Shown here: positions 1 through 8,099 of the stretch, in pieces
Numbering within the stretch: the first letter of the stretch is position 1
Layout: each line of letters starts with the position of its first letter
Source: Pseudomonas_T sp032052615
GTDB lineage: Bacteria > Pseudomonadota > Gammaproteobacteria > Pseudomonadales > Pseudomonadaceae
Direction of reading: 5' to 3'
NCBI GenBank assembly: GCA_032052615.1
Contig: DAMBWF010000003.1
Coordinates: 310,001-374,000, forward strand
Length of the DNA: 64,000 nt
The notes under the pieces: generated by a model
Told to the model about the DNA's origin: nothing
What the model saw: only the letters and a program-made list of their open reading frames with translations
Database searches by the model: none
Program-made: the position numbers and the translations under genes

Positions 1-217
1 CGAGCAGAGCTTCCAGGACTACGTGAGTTTTCTGCAGGGCAACGCCCGCTATCAAGATGCGCTGGGCGTGGCCGATAAACCGGAACGCTTCGTGCGGGAA
101 TTGCAGAACGCCGGCTACGCGACCGACCCGAACTACGCACGCAAGATCGGGCAGATCGCGAAGCAGATGCAAACCTATCAGACCGTTGCCGCCGCCGGTA
201 CGGTAACGCGTTCATGA
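1..217 (+). CDS. flgJ: Flagellar rod assembly protein / muramidase FlgJ (C-terminal fragment)
   Basis: This is the 3' end of a gene that begins before the window; reading starts at base 2 and ends with TGA at 215-217. The visible tail, about 71 residues, includes the stretch GYATDPNYARKIGQIAKQM. That is characteristic of the end of the glucosaminidase-type peptidoglycan hydrolase domain of proteobacterial FlgJ. In the family, the N-terminal half caps the growing rod and the C-terminal half opens the murein so that the rod can pass. The catalytic residues lie upstream and cannot be checked. flgK follows after 9 bases, as in the usual flgJ-flgK-flgL order, which supports the assignment. Confidence 0.88.
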   Translation, partial: EQSFQDYVSFLQGNARYQDALGVADKPERFVRELQNAGYATDPNYARKIGQIAKQMQTYQTVAAAGTVTRS

Positions 218-226
218 GGTTGAACC

Positions 227-2254
227 ATGGCTGACCTACTTTCCATCGGGCTCTCCGGCCTCAAATCGACCCAGATCGCGCTGGCCACGACCGGGCACAA
301 CATTTCCAACGTCAACACGCCCGGCTATTCCCGCCAGCAGTCCGTGCAGCAATCCAACATCCCCGAGGCCACCGGCTCGGGGTACATCGGGACGGGCAGC
401 CGGGTGGTGGACGTGCGCCGCCTGGCCAGCGAATTCCTCTCCGCCCAGTTGCGATCCGCCACCAGCCAGAACAGCGAATCCCAAGCGTTTCGCGGGCAGA
501 TCGAACAGCTCGATTCGCTGCTCTCCAGCAGCACCACCGGCATCAGCCCGTCCTTGCAGGCGTTCTTCACCTCGCTGCAGACGGCGGCCCAGAACCCTTC
601 GTCCATCGCCGGCCGCGAGGCCGTGCTGACGGCTTCGCAGAACCTCTCCAGTTCGTTCAACACGCTGTACGACCAACTGGACAAGCAGAACTCGCTGATC
701 AACCAGCAACTGGGCGCGCTGACCACCCAGGTCAACGCCATGGCCACCAGCGTGGCGAGCTACAACCAGTCCATTACCGCCGCCCGGGCCAACGGCGCCG
801 AGCCCAACGACCTGCTGGATGCCCGCGACGAAGTGGTGCGCCGCCTGTCGGAAATGATGGGCGTGCAATCCGTGGAACAGAGCGACGGCAGCATCAACCT
901 GTTCATCGGCACCGGGCAGCCCCTGGTGGTCGGGACCAACCCCTCGCAATTGCAGGCGGTGGCGGGCGAGGCGGACCCGTCGCGCTTCCAGATCCAGATG
1001 GTCACCAACGGCGTGCCGCAGAACATCACCAGCCAGATCACCGGGGGAGAGGTCGGCGGCTTGCTGGCCTACCGCGATACCGTCCTGGACAAGTCCTACA
1101 ACACCCTGGGCCAGGTGGCGCTGACGGTTTCCGACACCATCAACAAGCAATTGGGCCAGGGCCTGGACCTCGCCGGTCGGGTAGGGGTCAACCTGTTCAG
1201 CGACATCAACGAGGCCCAGGCGGCTTCCCTGCGGGTACTGCCCAACGCGAACAACACCAGCAACGCCAGTGGCGTGCTGAACATCACCGACACCACCAAG
1301 CTGACCAGCAGCGACTACCGCCTGGATTACGACGGCACCACTTTCACCGCTCGGCGCCTGAGCGACAACGCGCCGATGACCGTCACGGTGTCCGGCACGT
1401 CGCCCTACAACCTGTCGTTCAAGGACGCGGCCGGCGTCGACCAGGGCTTCCAGGTGCAACTGGGCAGCCTGCCGGCGGCCAACGACAGCTTCACCCTGCA
1501 GCCCACCCGCCGCGGGGCGAGTACCATGACCAGTGTCCTGAAGCAGCCCGACCAGTTGGCCTTTTCCGGCTCGGTGAATGCCCAGGCCACCACCAACAAT
1601 CGCGGCACCGGCACCATCGGTCAGCCTTCCCTGATCAATGGGCCCTCGCCGATCAACACGGCGGACCTGCAACGCCTGTTCGGCGCCAACGGCGTGTCGC
1701 TCGGCTACGATGCCGCCACCCATACCCTGAACACAGGCGGCTTGCCGGCCGGCGCCACCCTGAGCTACGTCTCGCCATCCAACTCGGCCCTGGTGCCGGG
1801 GCAGAACAACACGTTGCGGCTGAACTACACCGACCCGGTGACTAGCAACAGCTATACCTACGAATTCACCCTGAGCGGCATTCCCCAGAGCGGGGACAGC
1901 TTCTCCCTGGCATTCAACGCCTCCGGGGTGTCGGACAACCGCAACGCCCTGGCGCTGGTAGCCCTGCAGAGCAAGCCGACGGTCAATGTGGGCAATACTC
2001 AGACTACCTACAACAGTGCCTATGGCGCGCTGGTGGAGCGGGTCGGTTCCCTCACCGACCAAGTCCGCACCAACAGTACCGCCAGCGCGGCGGTCCTCAA
2101 GCAAGCCCAGGACAACCGTGATTCCCTGGCCGGGGTGAGCCTCGACGAGGAAGCCGCCAACCTCATCCAGTTCCAGCAGTACTACAACGCATCGGCCCAG
2201 GTGATTAAAGTTGCGCAATCTTTGTTCGATACCCTGATTAACGCCTTCAACTGA
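227..2254 (+). CDS. flgK: Flagellar hook-associated protein 1 (HAP1) FlgK
   Basis: FlgK forms the first junction ring between hook and filament and is exported by the flagellar type III system. The 675-residue product starts MADLLSIGLSGLKSTQIAL and continues with GHNISNVNTPGYSRQ, the conserved N-terminal helix of rod/hook/HAP proteins. It ends with a matching C-terminal helix (LDEEAANLIQFQQYYNASAQ). The two helices pack together as the D0 domain in this family. The middle third is Ser/Thr/Asn-rich and variable, as expected for the surface-exposed part. The ATG follows flgJ by 9 bases with an AGG-type ribosome site, and flgL starts 11 bases downstream. These genes are probably co-transcribed with the upstream flg operon. 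Confidence 0.96.
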   Translation: MADLLSIGLSGLKSTQIALATTGHNISNVNTPGYSRQQSVQQSNIPEATGSGYIGTGSRVVDVRRLASEFLSAQLRSATSQNSESQAFRGQIEQLDSLLSSSTTGISPSLQAFFTSLQTAAQNPSSIAGREAVLTASQNLSSSFNTLYDQLDKQNSLINQQLGALTTQVNAMATSVASYNQSITAARANGAEPNDLLDARDEVVRRLSEMMGVQSVEQSDGSINLFIGTGQPLVVGTNPSQLQAVAGEADPSRFQIQMVTNGVPQNITSQITGGEVGGLLAYRDTVLDKSYNTLGQVALTVSDTINKQLGQGLDLAGRVGVNLFSDINEAQAASLRVLPNANNTSNASGVLNITDTTKLTSSDYRLDYDGTTFTARRLSDNAPMTVTVSGTSPYNLSFKDAAGVDQGFQVQLGSLPAANDSFTLQPTRRGASTMTSVLKQPDQLAFSGSVNAQATTNNRGTGTIGQPSLINGPSPINTADLQRLFGANGVSLGYDAATHTLNTGGLPAGATLSYVSPSNSALVPGQNNTLRLNYTDPVTSNSYTYEFTLSGIPQSGDSFSLAFNASGVSDNRNALALVALQSKPTVNVGNTQTTYNSAYGALVERVGSLTDQVRTNSTASAAVLKQAQDNRDSLAGVSLDEEAANLIQFQQYYNASAQVIKVAQSLFDTLINAFN

Positions 2255-2265
2255 GTGTCGCCATC

Positions 2266-3582
2266 ATGCGCATCTCCACGATCCAGGCTTTCAACAATTC
2301 GGTCAGCGGCCTGCAGCGGAACTACGAGAACGTCACGCGCACGCAGCAGCAGATCAGCACCGGCAAGCGCATCCTCACGCCAGCGGACGACCCGGTGGCC
2401 TCGGTGCGCCTCCTGCAGTTGAGCCAGGAGCAGTCGCTCAACGCCCAGTACACCTCCAACGGTGTCGCCGCCACCAACAGCCTGCAATCCGAAGACTCGA
2501 TCCTTACCTCGGTCAACACCGTCATGCAGCGTGTCCGCGAGATCGCGATTCAGGCGGGCGGCGGCGGCCTCGATCCCACCGACCGGGCCTCCCTGGGCAC
2601 CGAACTGGCCCAGCGCGAGGACGAGTTGATGAGCCTGCTCAACAGCAAGGACGCCAACGGCCAGTACCTGTTCTCCGGCTCCACCAGTGGCACGCAGCCC
2701 TTCGTGCGCAACCCCGACGGCACCTATTCGTACCAGGGCGACGAGGGCCGGCAGAACGTGCAGATCGCCAGCAGCACCTTCATCGCCCTGGGCGACAATG
2801 GCAAGGACCTGTTCGAGAACGTCTTCAACGCCAATCGGGTGACCACCGCCAAGACCACGACCGGCACCGGTGCCGACGGCACCGTCAGCACCGGGCGGAT
2901 TTCCCTGGGCCTGGTGGTCGACAAGACGGCCTACGACACGACGTTCCCCGCCAGCACGCCGCCCGTGGCCACCGATGGCATCGGCATCCACTTCCTCGAT
3001 ACGAAAAACTACGTGGTCTACAACCCCGCGTCGCTGCCGGCGGGATACGACTGGAACACGTACGACCCTAACTCGCCGCCGACGGGCCAACTGGCCACCG
3101 GCGCGGTCGACAGCAACGCCAATACGCCGGACTACATCACCTACGGCGGGGTCAAGGTGCAGATCGACGGCATCCCCCAGAAAGGCGACGACTATGCCAT
3201 CACCCGCAAGCCCGACCAGGAAAAGCGCGGCTTGCTCAATGTGGTATCCGATCTGCGCAAGGCCTTGCAATCCGGGGATGGCACCAACGAGGGTGCCCTG
3301 AAGGTCCGCGACCAAGTCGCCGTGGCGGTCTCCAATCTGGACGCCGTGAACACCAAGGTGCTGGCCGCCCAGGGTTCCATCGGCTCGCGCCTGAATACTC
3401 TGGAAACCACCACCAACTTCGTCGCCGACGTGACCCTGGTGAACAAGTCGGTGCAGTCGGGCCTGGAAGACCTCGACTATCCCGCCGCGTTGTCCAGCCT
3501 GGCGATGCAGTCCACGGTCTTGCAGGCGGCCCAGCAGAGCTATGTGAAGATCAGCGGGCTCAGCCTGTTCAACTACATCTGA
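2266..3582 (+). CDS. flgL: Flagellar hook-associated protein 3 (HAP3) FlgL
   Basis: FlgL is the second hook-filament junction protein, sitting between FlgK and flagellin. The 438-residue product opens with MRISTIQAFNNSVSGLQ and has the flagellin-like N-terminal signature QQQISTGKRILTPADDPVAS. Its C-terminus (LDYPAALSSLAMQSTVLQAAQQSYVKISGLSLF) is the amphipathic helix shared with flagellins. Length and both termini fit Pseudomonas FlgL. It is the last flg gene here. A 142-base gap with a candidate sigma-54 promoter then separates it from the sugar-nucleotide genes, so the flg operon probably ends at this point. Confidence 0.96.
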   Translation: MRISTIQAFNNSVSGLQRNYENVTRTQQQISTGKRILTPADDPVASVRLLQLSQEQSLNAQYTSNGVAATNSLQSEDSILTSVNTVMQRVREIAIQAGGGGLDPTDRASLGTELAQREDELMSLLNSKDANGQYLFSGSTSGTQPFVRNPDGTYSYQGDEGRQNVQIASSTFIALGDNGKDLFENVFNANRVTTAKTTTGTGADGTVSTGRISLGLVVDKTAYDTTFPASTPPVATDGIGIHFLDTKNYVVYNPASLPAGYDWNTYDPNSPPTGQLATGAVDSNANTPDYITYGGVKVQIDGIPQKGDDYAITRKPDQEKRGLLNVVSDLRKALQSGDGTNEGALKVRDQVAVAVSNLDAVNTKVLAAQGSIGSRLNTLETTTNFVADVTLVNKSVQSGLEDLDYPAALSSLAMQSTVLQAAQQSYVKISGLSLFNYI

Positions 3583-3637
3583 TCTTCCGGTACGCCGCTC
3601 TGGCGCATCGGCGCGCCCGCTTTTCGTTTCCGCGACT

Positions 3638-3653
3638 TGGCGGAAATTTTGCT
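3638..3653 (+). promoter_or_regulatory. Candidate sigma-54 (RpoN) promoter upstream of rfbF
   Basis: The sequence TGGCGGAAATTTTGCT has GG at 3639-3640 and GC at 3651-3652 with the obligatory 10-base spacing. It resembles TGGCACG-N4-TTGCW except in the middle of the -24 box. It lies 72 bases before the rfbF start, in the only gap before the glycosylation island. RpoN/FleQ control of the island is inferred from this match. The TTTTGCTAGT segment could instead serve as a weak sigma-70 -10 region. Confidence 0.5.
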
Positions 3654-3724
3654 AGTGTCTTCAATGAGCTATGACGCTGCCGGCATGTTGACGGCGGTGG
3701 GTTCCGACGTTTCGGGAGCATACG

Positions 3725-4495
3725 ATGAAGGCAGTCATCCTGGCGGGCGGGCTGGGCACGCGGATCAGCGAGGAGTCGCACCTCAAGCCGAAGCCCATGA
3801 TCGAGATCGGCGGGCGGCCGATCATCTGGCACATCATGAAGATCTACTCTCACTACGGGATCAACGACTTCGTGATCTGCCTGGGCTACAAGGGCTACGT
3901 CATCAAGGAGTACTTCGCCAACTATTTCCTGCACATGTCCGACGTCACCTTCGATATGGCGGAGAATCGCATGCATATTCACCGTCGCCACGCCGAGCCC
4001 TGGCGGGTGACCCTGGTGGACACCGGCGAGGTCACCGCCACCGGCGGACGGCTGAAGCGCATCCGCGAACATGTCGAGGACCAGCGGTTCTGCTTCACCT
4101 ACGGCGACGGGGTCGCCGACCTGAACCTGCCAGCCCTGCTGGCCTTCCATGACGACCATGGCAAGCTCGCCACGGTCACCGCGGTGCAACCGCCCGGACG
4201 CTATGGGGCATTGTCCATCCAAGACGACCGGGTCGTCGGCTTCCAGGAAAAGCCCCAGGGCGATGGCGGCTGGATCAACGGCGGCTTCTTCGTCCTGGAG
4301 CCGGGCATCTTCGACTACATCGAAGGCGATGCCACCACCTGGGAGCAGGAGCCGATGCTCGACCTGGCCGAGAACGGCCAGTTGATGAGCTACCTGCACC
4401 GGGGCTTCTGGCAGCCCATGGACACCCTGCGCGACAAGGTCATGCTGGAAGAGCGTTGGCAGAGCGGCCGGGCGGATTGGCACCTATGGCGCTGA
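3725..4495 (+). CDS. rfbF: Glucose-1-phosphate cytidylyltransferase RfbF
   Basis: RfbF makes CDP-glucose from CTP and alpha-D-glucose 1-phosphate, the committed step to CDP-linked 3,6-dideoxyhexoses. The 256-residue protein begins MKAVILAGGLGTRISEESH with KPKPMIEIGGRPIIWHIMK following. This is the nucleotidyltransferase signature loop plus the activating lysine, and the length is normal for RfbF/AscA/DdhA. Later residues (FTYGDGVADL, GGFFVLEP) match the sugar-binding part of the fold. A GGGAG ribosome site precedes the ATG. The 3' end overlaps the rfbG start by 10 bases (ATGGCGCTGA), indicating translational coupling. It is the first gene of the island. Confidence 0.94.
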   Translation: MKAVILAGGLGTRISEESHLKPKPMIEIGGRPIIWHIMKIYSHYGINDFVICLGYKGYVIKEYFANYFLHMSDVTFDMAENRMHIHRRHAEPWRVTLVDTGEVTATGGRLKRIREHVEDQRFCFTYGDGVADLNLPALLAFHDDHGKLATVTAVQPPGRYGALSIQDDRVVGFQEKPQGDGGWINGGFFVLEPGIFDYIEGDATTWEQEPMLDLAENGQLMSYLHRGFWQPMDTLRDKVMLEERWQSGRADWHLWR

Positions 4496-5547
4496 ACCCC
4501 GGCTTCTGGCGCGGCCGCCGGGTCTTCCTCACCGGTCACACCGGTTTCAAGGGGGGCTGGCTGGCGCTCTGGCTGCATGAATTAGGCGCCCATGTCCACG
4601 GCTACGCCCTGGCGGCCGAGGACGACAGCCTGTGGCGGGCGGCGCGCCTGGAATCGCTGCTGGATGGCCGGATCGCCGACATCCGCGACCCGCACAGCCT
4701 GCGCGAGAGCCTCTTGGAGGCCCGTCCGGAGGTGGTCTTTCACTTGGCGGCGCAGCCCCTGGTGCGCGCCTCCTACCACGATCCCCTGGTGACCTATTCC
4801 ACCAACGTGATGGGCACCGCTCACCTGCTGGAGGCGGCGCGGGCCTGCCCGGAGGTGCGCGCCGTGGTGGTGGTGACCACCGACAAATGCTACGAGAACC
4901 GCGAGTGGCTGTGGCCGTACCGGGAAACCGACGCCCTGGGTGGCCACGATCCCTACAGCAGCAGCAAGGCCTGCGCGGAATTGGTCTGCGCCGCCTACCG
5001 GGCCTCCTTCCTCGCCGCCCGGGGTGTCGGCCTGGCCACGGCCCGGGCCGGCAACGTCATCGGCGGCGGCGACTGGTCCGCCGACCGGCTGGTGCCGGAT
5101 GCGTTGCGGGCCTGGAGCGAGAACCGCGACGTGGTGCTGCGCCACCCCGGCGCGACCCGTCCCTGGCAACACGTGCTGGACCCCCTGGCTGGCTACCTGT
5201 GCCTGGCCGAGGCGCTCTGCGAGGCGCCGGCGGAGCATGCCCGCGCCTGGAACTTCGGCCCCGACGCCGGCGGCGTGCGCAGTGTCGGCGAGGTGGTGGA
5301 GGGCCTGGCGTCCCATTGGCCGGAGGCCGCCCGCTGGCGCGTGGAAAACCCCGGCGAGCTGCACGAGGCGACCCGCCTGACCCTCGACTCCAGCCTGGCC
5401 CGGGCGCACCTCGGCTGGCAGCCGCGCTGGGGCCTGGACGAGGCGTTGCGGCGGACCTGCCAGTGGCACCGCGCCTGGCTGGACGGGCAGGACATGCGGG
5501 CGTTCAGCCGGCGACAGATCGACGATTACCAAGGTGAGGTCCGATGA
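4486..5547 (+). CDS. rfbG: CDP-glucose 4,6-dehydratase RfbG
   Basis: This NAD-dependent extended short-chain dehydrogenase converts CDP-D-glucose to CDP-4-keto-6-deoxy-D-glucose. From the ATG at 4486 the product has 353 residues. It shows the nucleotide-binding motif GHTGFKGGWLALWL near the N-terminus, the substrate-region TTDKCYENREW, and the catalytic YSSSK motif (Tyr-x-x-x-Lys). HLAAQPLVRASY is typical of the CDP-glucose dehydratase branch. The ATG overlaps the end of rfbF. A TTG 30 bases upstream in frame is possible but would lengthen the protein before the glycine-rich fold, so the ATG is preferred. The stop overlaps the rfbH start (ATGA at 5544). Confidence 0.94.
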   Translation: MALNPGFWRGRRVFLTGHTGFKGGWLALWLHELGAHVHGYALAAEDDSLWRAARLESLLDGRIADIRDPHSLRESLLEARPEVVFHLAAQPLVRASYHDPLVTYSTNVMGTAHLLEAARACPEVRAVVVVTTDKCYENREWLWPYRETDALGGHDPYSSSKACAELVCAAYRASFLAARGVGLATARAGNVIGGGDWSADRLVPDALRAWSENRDVVLRHPGATRPWQHVLDPLAGYLCLAEALCEAPAEHARAWNFGPDAGGVRSVGEVVEGLASHWPEAARWRVENPGELHEATRLTLDSSLARAHLGWQPRWGLDEALRRTCQWHRAWLDGQDMRAFSRRQIDDYQGEVR

Positions 5548-6866
5548 CCGATTCGAAAGCAGAGGCATTGCGTCGACAAATCGGCGAACTGGTCGCCGAG
5601 TACGCGGCGCTGCAGTATGCCGAGCGACCGTTCCAGCCAGGCGTCGCTAGCGTGCCGCCGTCGGGCAAGGTGCTCGGCGCCGGCGAGTTGCAGGCGATGA
5701 CCGAGGCGGCGCTGGACGGCTGGCTGACCACCGGCCGCTTCAACGAAGCCTTCGAGAAGCGCTTGGCGCGCTACCTGGGGGTGCGCAACGTGCTCACCAC
5801 CAATTCCGGGTCCTCGGCCAACCTGCTGGCGTTCTCCGCGCTCACTTCCGAGCGCCTGGGCGAGCGGGCGATCCGCCCGGGGGACGAAGTGATCGCCGTG
5901 GCGGCGGGCTTCCCCACCACGGTGAACCCGATCCTGCAATTCGGCGCGGTGCCGGTGTTCGTCGACGTCGAGCTGGGCACCTACAACATCGACCCGGCCA
6001 AGGTGGAAGCGGCGATCACGCCGAAGACCAAAGCCATCATGCTCGCCCACACCTTGGGCAACCCGTTCGACCTGGGGGTGATCCGGTCGCTCTGCGACCA
6101 GTACGGCCTGTGGTTGATCGAGGACTGCTGCGATGCGCTGGGTTCCACCTACCAAGGCCGCCTGGTGGGCACCTTCGGCGACATCGGCACCCTGAGCTTC
6201 TACCCGGCGCACCACGTGACCATGGGGGAGGGCGGCGCGGTCTTCACCGACAGCCCGAAGCTCAAGCGCATCCTCGAATCGTTCCGCGACTGGGGCCGCG
6301 ACTGCTACTGCGCGCCCGGAATGGACAACACCTGCGGCAAGCGCTTCGGCTGGCAACTGGGGGAGCTGCCGTTCGGATACGACCACAAGTACACCTACTC
6401 TCATCTCGGCTACAACCTCAAGATCACCGACATGCAGGCCGCCTGCGGCCTCGCCCAACTGGACCGGCTCGAGGGCTTCATCGAGAGGCGCAAGCGCAAT
6501 TTCGCCAGCCTCCACGAGCGCCTGGCCGACTGCCAGGAACAGTTGCTGCTGCCCCGGGCGACCCCTGGCAGCGACCCGTCCTGGTTCGGCTTCCCCCTCA
6601 CCCTGCAACCGGGCTGCGGGTTCGCCCGGGTCGACCTGCTCAAGCACCTGGATGCCCACAAGGTGGGGACGCGCCTGCTGTTCGCCGGCAACCTGATCCG
6701 CCAGCCCTACATGCAGGGCCGGCGCTACCGGGTGGCGGACGATCTGGCGCGCACCGACCGCATCCTCCACGACACGTTCTGGCTGGGGGTCTGGCCGGGC
6801 CTGGAGGACAGCCACCTCGATTACGTGGCGGAGTGCCTGAAAGCCTTCCTGAGGGCGCCTCGGTGA
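5544..6866 (+). CDS. rfbH: CDP-4-keto-6-deoxy-glucose 3-dehydrase (E1) RfbH
   Basis: RfbH/E1 is a PMP-dependent iron-sulfur enzyme that removes the C3 hydroxyl of CDP-4-keto-6-deoxyglucose, giving the 3,6-dideoxy-4-keto sugar after reduction. The 440-residue protein has the aminotransferase fold, but the usual catalytic lysine is replaced by His-His (residues 223-224, in SFYPAHHVTMGEGG), the hallmark of E1. Cysteines at 196, 254, 256 and 264 reproduce the C-x57-C-x-C-x7-C [2Fe-2S] ligand spacing of AscC/DdhC exactly. That excludes the cluster-less ColD type. Family members need an electron-donating reductase (AscD/RfbI, E3), and none is encoded in this window. It overlaps both neighbours by 4 bases. 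Confidence 0.94.
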   Translation: MTDSKAEALRRQIGELVAEYAALQYAERPFQPGVASVPPSGKVLGAGELQAMTEAALDGWLTTGRFNEAFEKRLARYLGVRNVLTTNSGSSANLLAFSALTSERLGERAIRPGDEVIAVAAGFPTTVNPILQFGAVPVFVDVELGTYNIDPAKVEAAITPKTKAIMLAHTLGNPFDLGVIRSLCDQYGLWLIEDCCDALGSTYQGRLVGTFGDIGTLSFYPAHHVTMGEGGAVFTDSPKLKRILESFRDWGRDCYCAPGMDNTCGKRFGWQLGELPFGYDHKYTYSHLGYNLKITDMQAACGLAQLDRLEGFIERRKRNFASLHERLADCQEQLLLPRATPGSDPSWFGFPLTLQPGCGFARVDLLKHLDAHKVGTRLLFAGNLIRQPYMQGRRYRVADDLARTDRILHDTFWLGVWPGLEDSHLDYVAECLKAFLRAPR

Positions 6867-8047
6867 GCGGCGGCCCGCGCCATCGCCCCTGTCCGCTGTG
6901 CGACCAGGCCCGGTCCCGGTCGCTGCGTGTCATGCGCCTGGTGCAACCCAGCGGCTCGCCGCTGCCCGAGCACTACGACCTGGTGGCGTGCGACGACTGC
7001 GACTTCGCCTATGCCGACACATCCGCCCTCCAGGCCGATTACGATCGCTACTACGCCACCTGCGCCAAGTACGCGGCCGGCAGCGCCAGCGGGTCGGGCG
7101 CGGGTGACAGCGACAACCGTCGCCTGGCGGACGCCGCGGCGCGCCTCGCGCCCTGGCTGTCCAGGCCCGACGCGCCCTGGCTCGACCTCGGCTGCGGCCA
7201 GGGCGGACTGCTGGCCGCCCTGGCGCGGCGGGGCTTCACCGGCGGCCAGGGCCTCGACCCCGATCCCGAGTGCGCTGCCCTGGGCGCGCGGGCCGGACTG
7301 CGCATCCGCACCGGTACCCTCGAGGCGGTGGAGCGGCTGTTCGGCGAGGAGCGCTTCGAACTGATCGTCCTCAGCCACGTGGCCGAGCACCTGCGCGACC
7401 TGGAGCGGCTGGCCGCGTTGCGCGAGCGACTGGCCCCCGGCGGCCGGCTGTACGTGGAAGTGCCCGATGCCGGCCGCTACGGCGAATACCCGCGCACGCC
7501 CTTCTATTACGTGGACAGCGAGCACATCAACCACTTCGGCCCCCTGGCCTTGCAGCGACTGGTGCGCCGCCTGGGGCTGGCGCCAGTGGCCCTGGAGCGC
7601 TTCAGCCTGCCGCTGGACGATGGCGGGGGCTACCCGGCGCTGGCGGTGATCGCCGCCGCCGAGGGCGATTCGGCACGGGCCGAGCCGGAGGCGGTGGCGG
7701 CCCTGGAGGCTTACCTGCGCGACAGCGAGCGGCGCGCCCGGGTGCGCATCGAGCCGCCGCTGCCCGCCGCCCGAGGCGTGCTGGTATGGGGCGCCGGCTC
7801 CATGGCCCAGCGCCTGCTCGGGCTTGGCGCGTTCGAGGGGCTCGGCGTGCTGGCCTTCCTCGACAACGACCCGAACAAGCAGGGGCGGCGCCTGGCCGGC
7901 TATCCGATCCTGACGCCCGCCGCCGGGCTGGCGGCCCATCCCCACGCGCCGCTGCTGATCTGCGCGGCGGTGGAGCACCGCCAGATCGAAGATCAATGCA
8001 GGGCCCTCGGGCCCGCCACGAGTCGATCGATACACCGGATCGAGTGA
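6863..8047 (+). CDS. Putative sugar C-methyltransferase (zinc-binding N-domain, SAM core, GAG-type C-domain)
   Basis: This class I SAM-dependent methyltransferase is built like NDP-sugar C-methyltransferases. From the GTG at 6863, overlapping the rfbH stop, it has 394 residues. An N-terminal pair of CxxC motifs (C10/C13 and C43/C46) can hold zinc. The SAM motif I is at residues 108-112 (DLGCG). SEHINHF at 219-225 carries the His/Glu-rich active site typical of the TylC3-like group. A C-terminal Rossmann-like part begins VLVWGAGSM at 306. Substrate is unknown; in this operon a CDP-4-keto-6-deoxy or 3,6-dideoxy sugar methylated next to the ketone would fit. GC content is very high: the line at 7381-7440 is 48/60 G or C. 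Confidence 0.78.
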   Translation: MSGGPRHRPCPLCDQARSRSLRVMRLVQPSGSPLPEHYDLVACDDCDFAYADTSALQADYDRYYATCAKYAAGSASGSGAGDSDNRRLADAAARLAPWLSRPDAPWLDLGCGQGGLLAALARRGFTGGQGLDPDPECAALGARAGLRIRTGTLEAVERLFGEERFELIVLSHVAEHLRDLERLAALRERLAPGGRLYVEVPDAGRYGEYPRTPFYYVDSEHINHFGPLALQRLVRRLGLAPVALERFSLPLDDGGGYPALAVIAAAEGDSARAEPEAVAALEAYLRDSERRARVRIEPPLPAARGVLVWGAGSMAQRLLGLGAFEGLGVLAFLDNDPNKQGRRLAGYPILTPAAGLAAHPHAPLLICAAVEHRQIEDQCRALGPATSRSIHRIE

Positions 8048-8099
8048 TCCTCCCATCGGGTCGACCTTCGCGATCCCTCCGACGAGACAACAGGACACC

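Noticed and set aside
64..80. GCCGATAA near base 72 as a sigma-28 -10 box
   Set aside because: It lies inside flgJ and has no TAAA 15 bases upstream.
236..2218. Long reverse-strand open frame (660 codons) opposite flgK
   Set aside because: It is a GC-rich shadow of flgK: Arg/Gly/His-rich translation with no known motif, and flgK is unmistakable.
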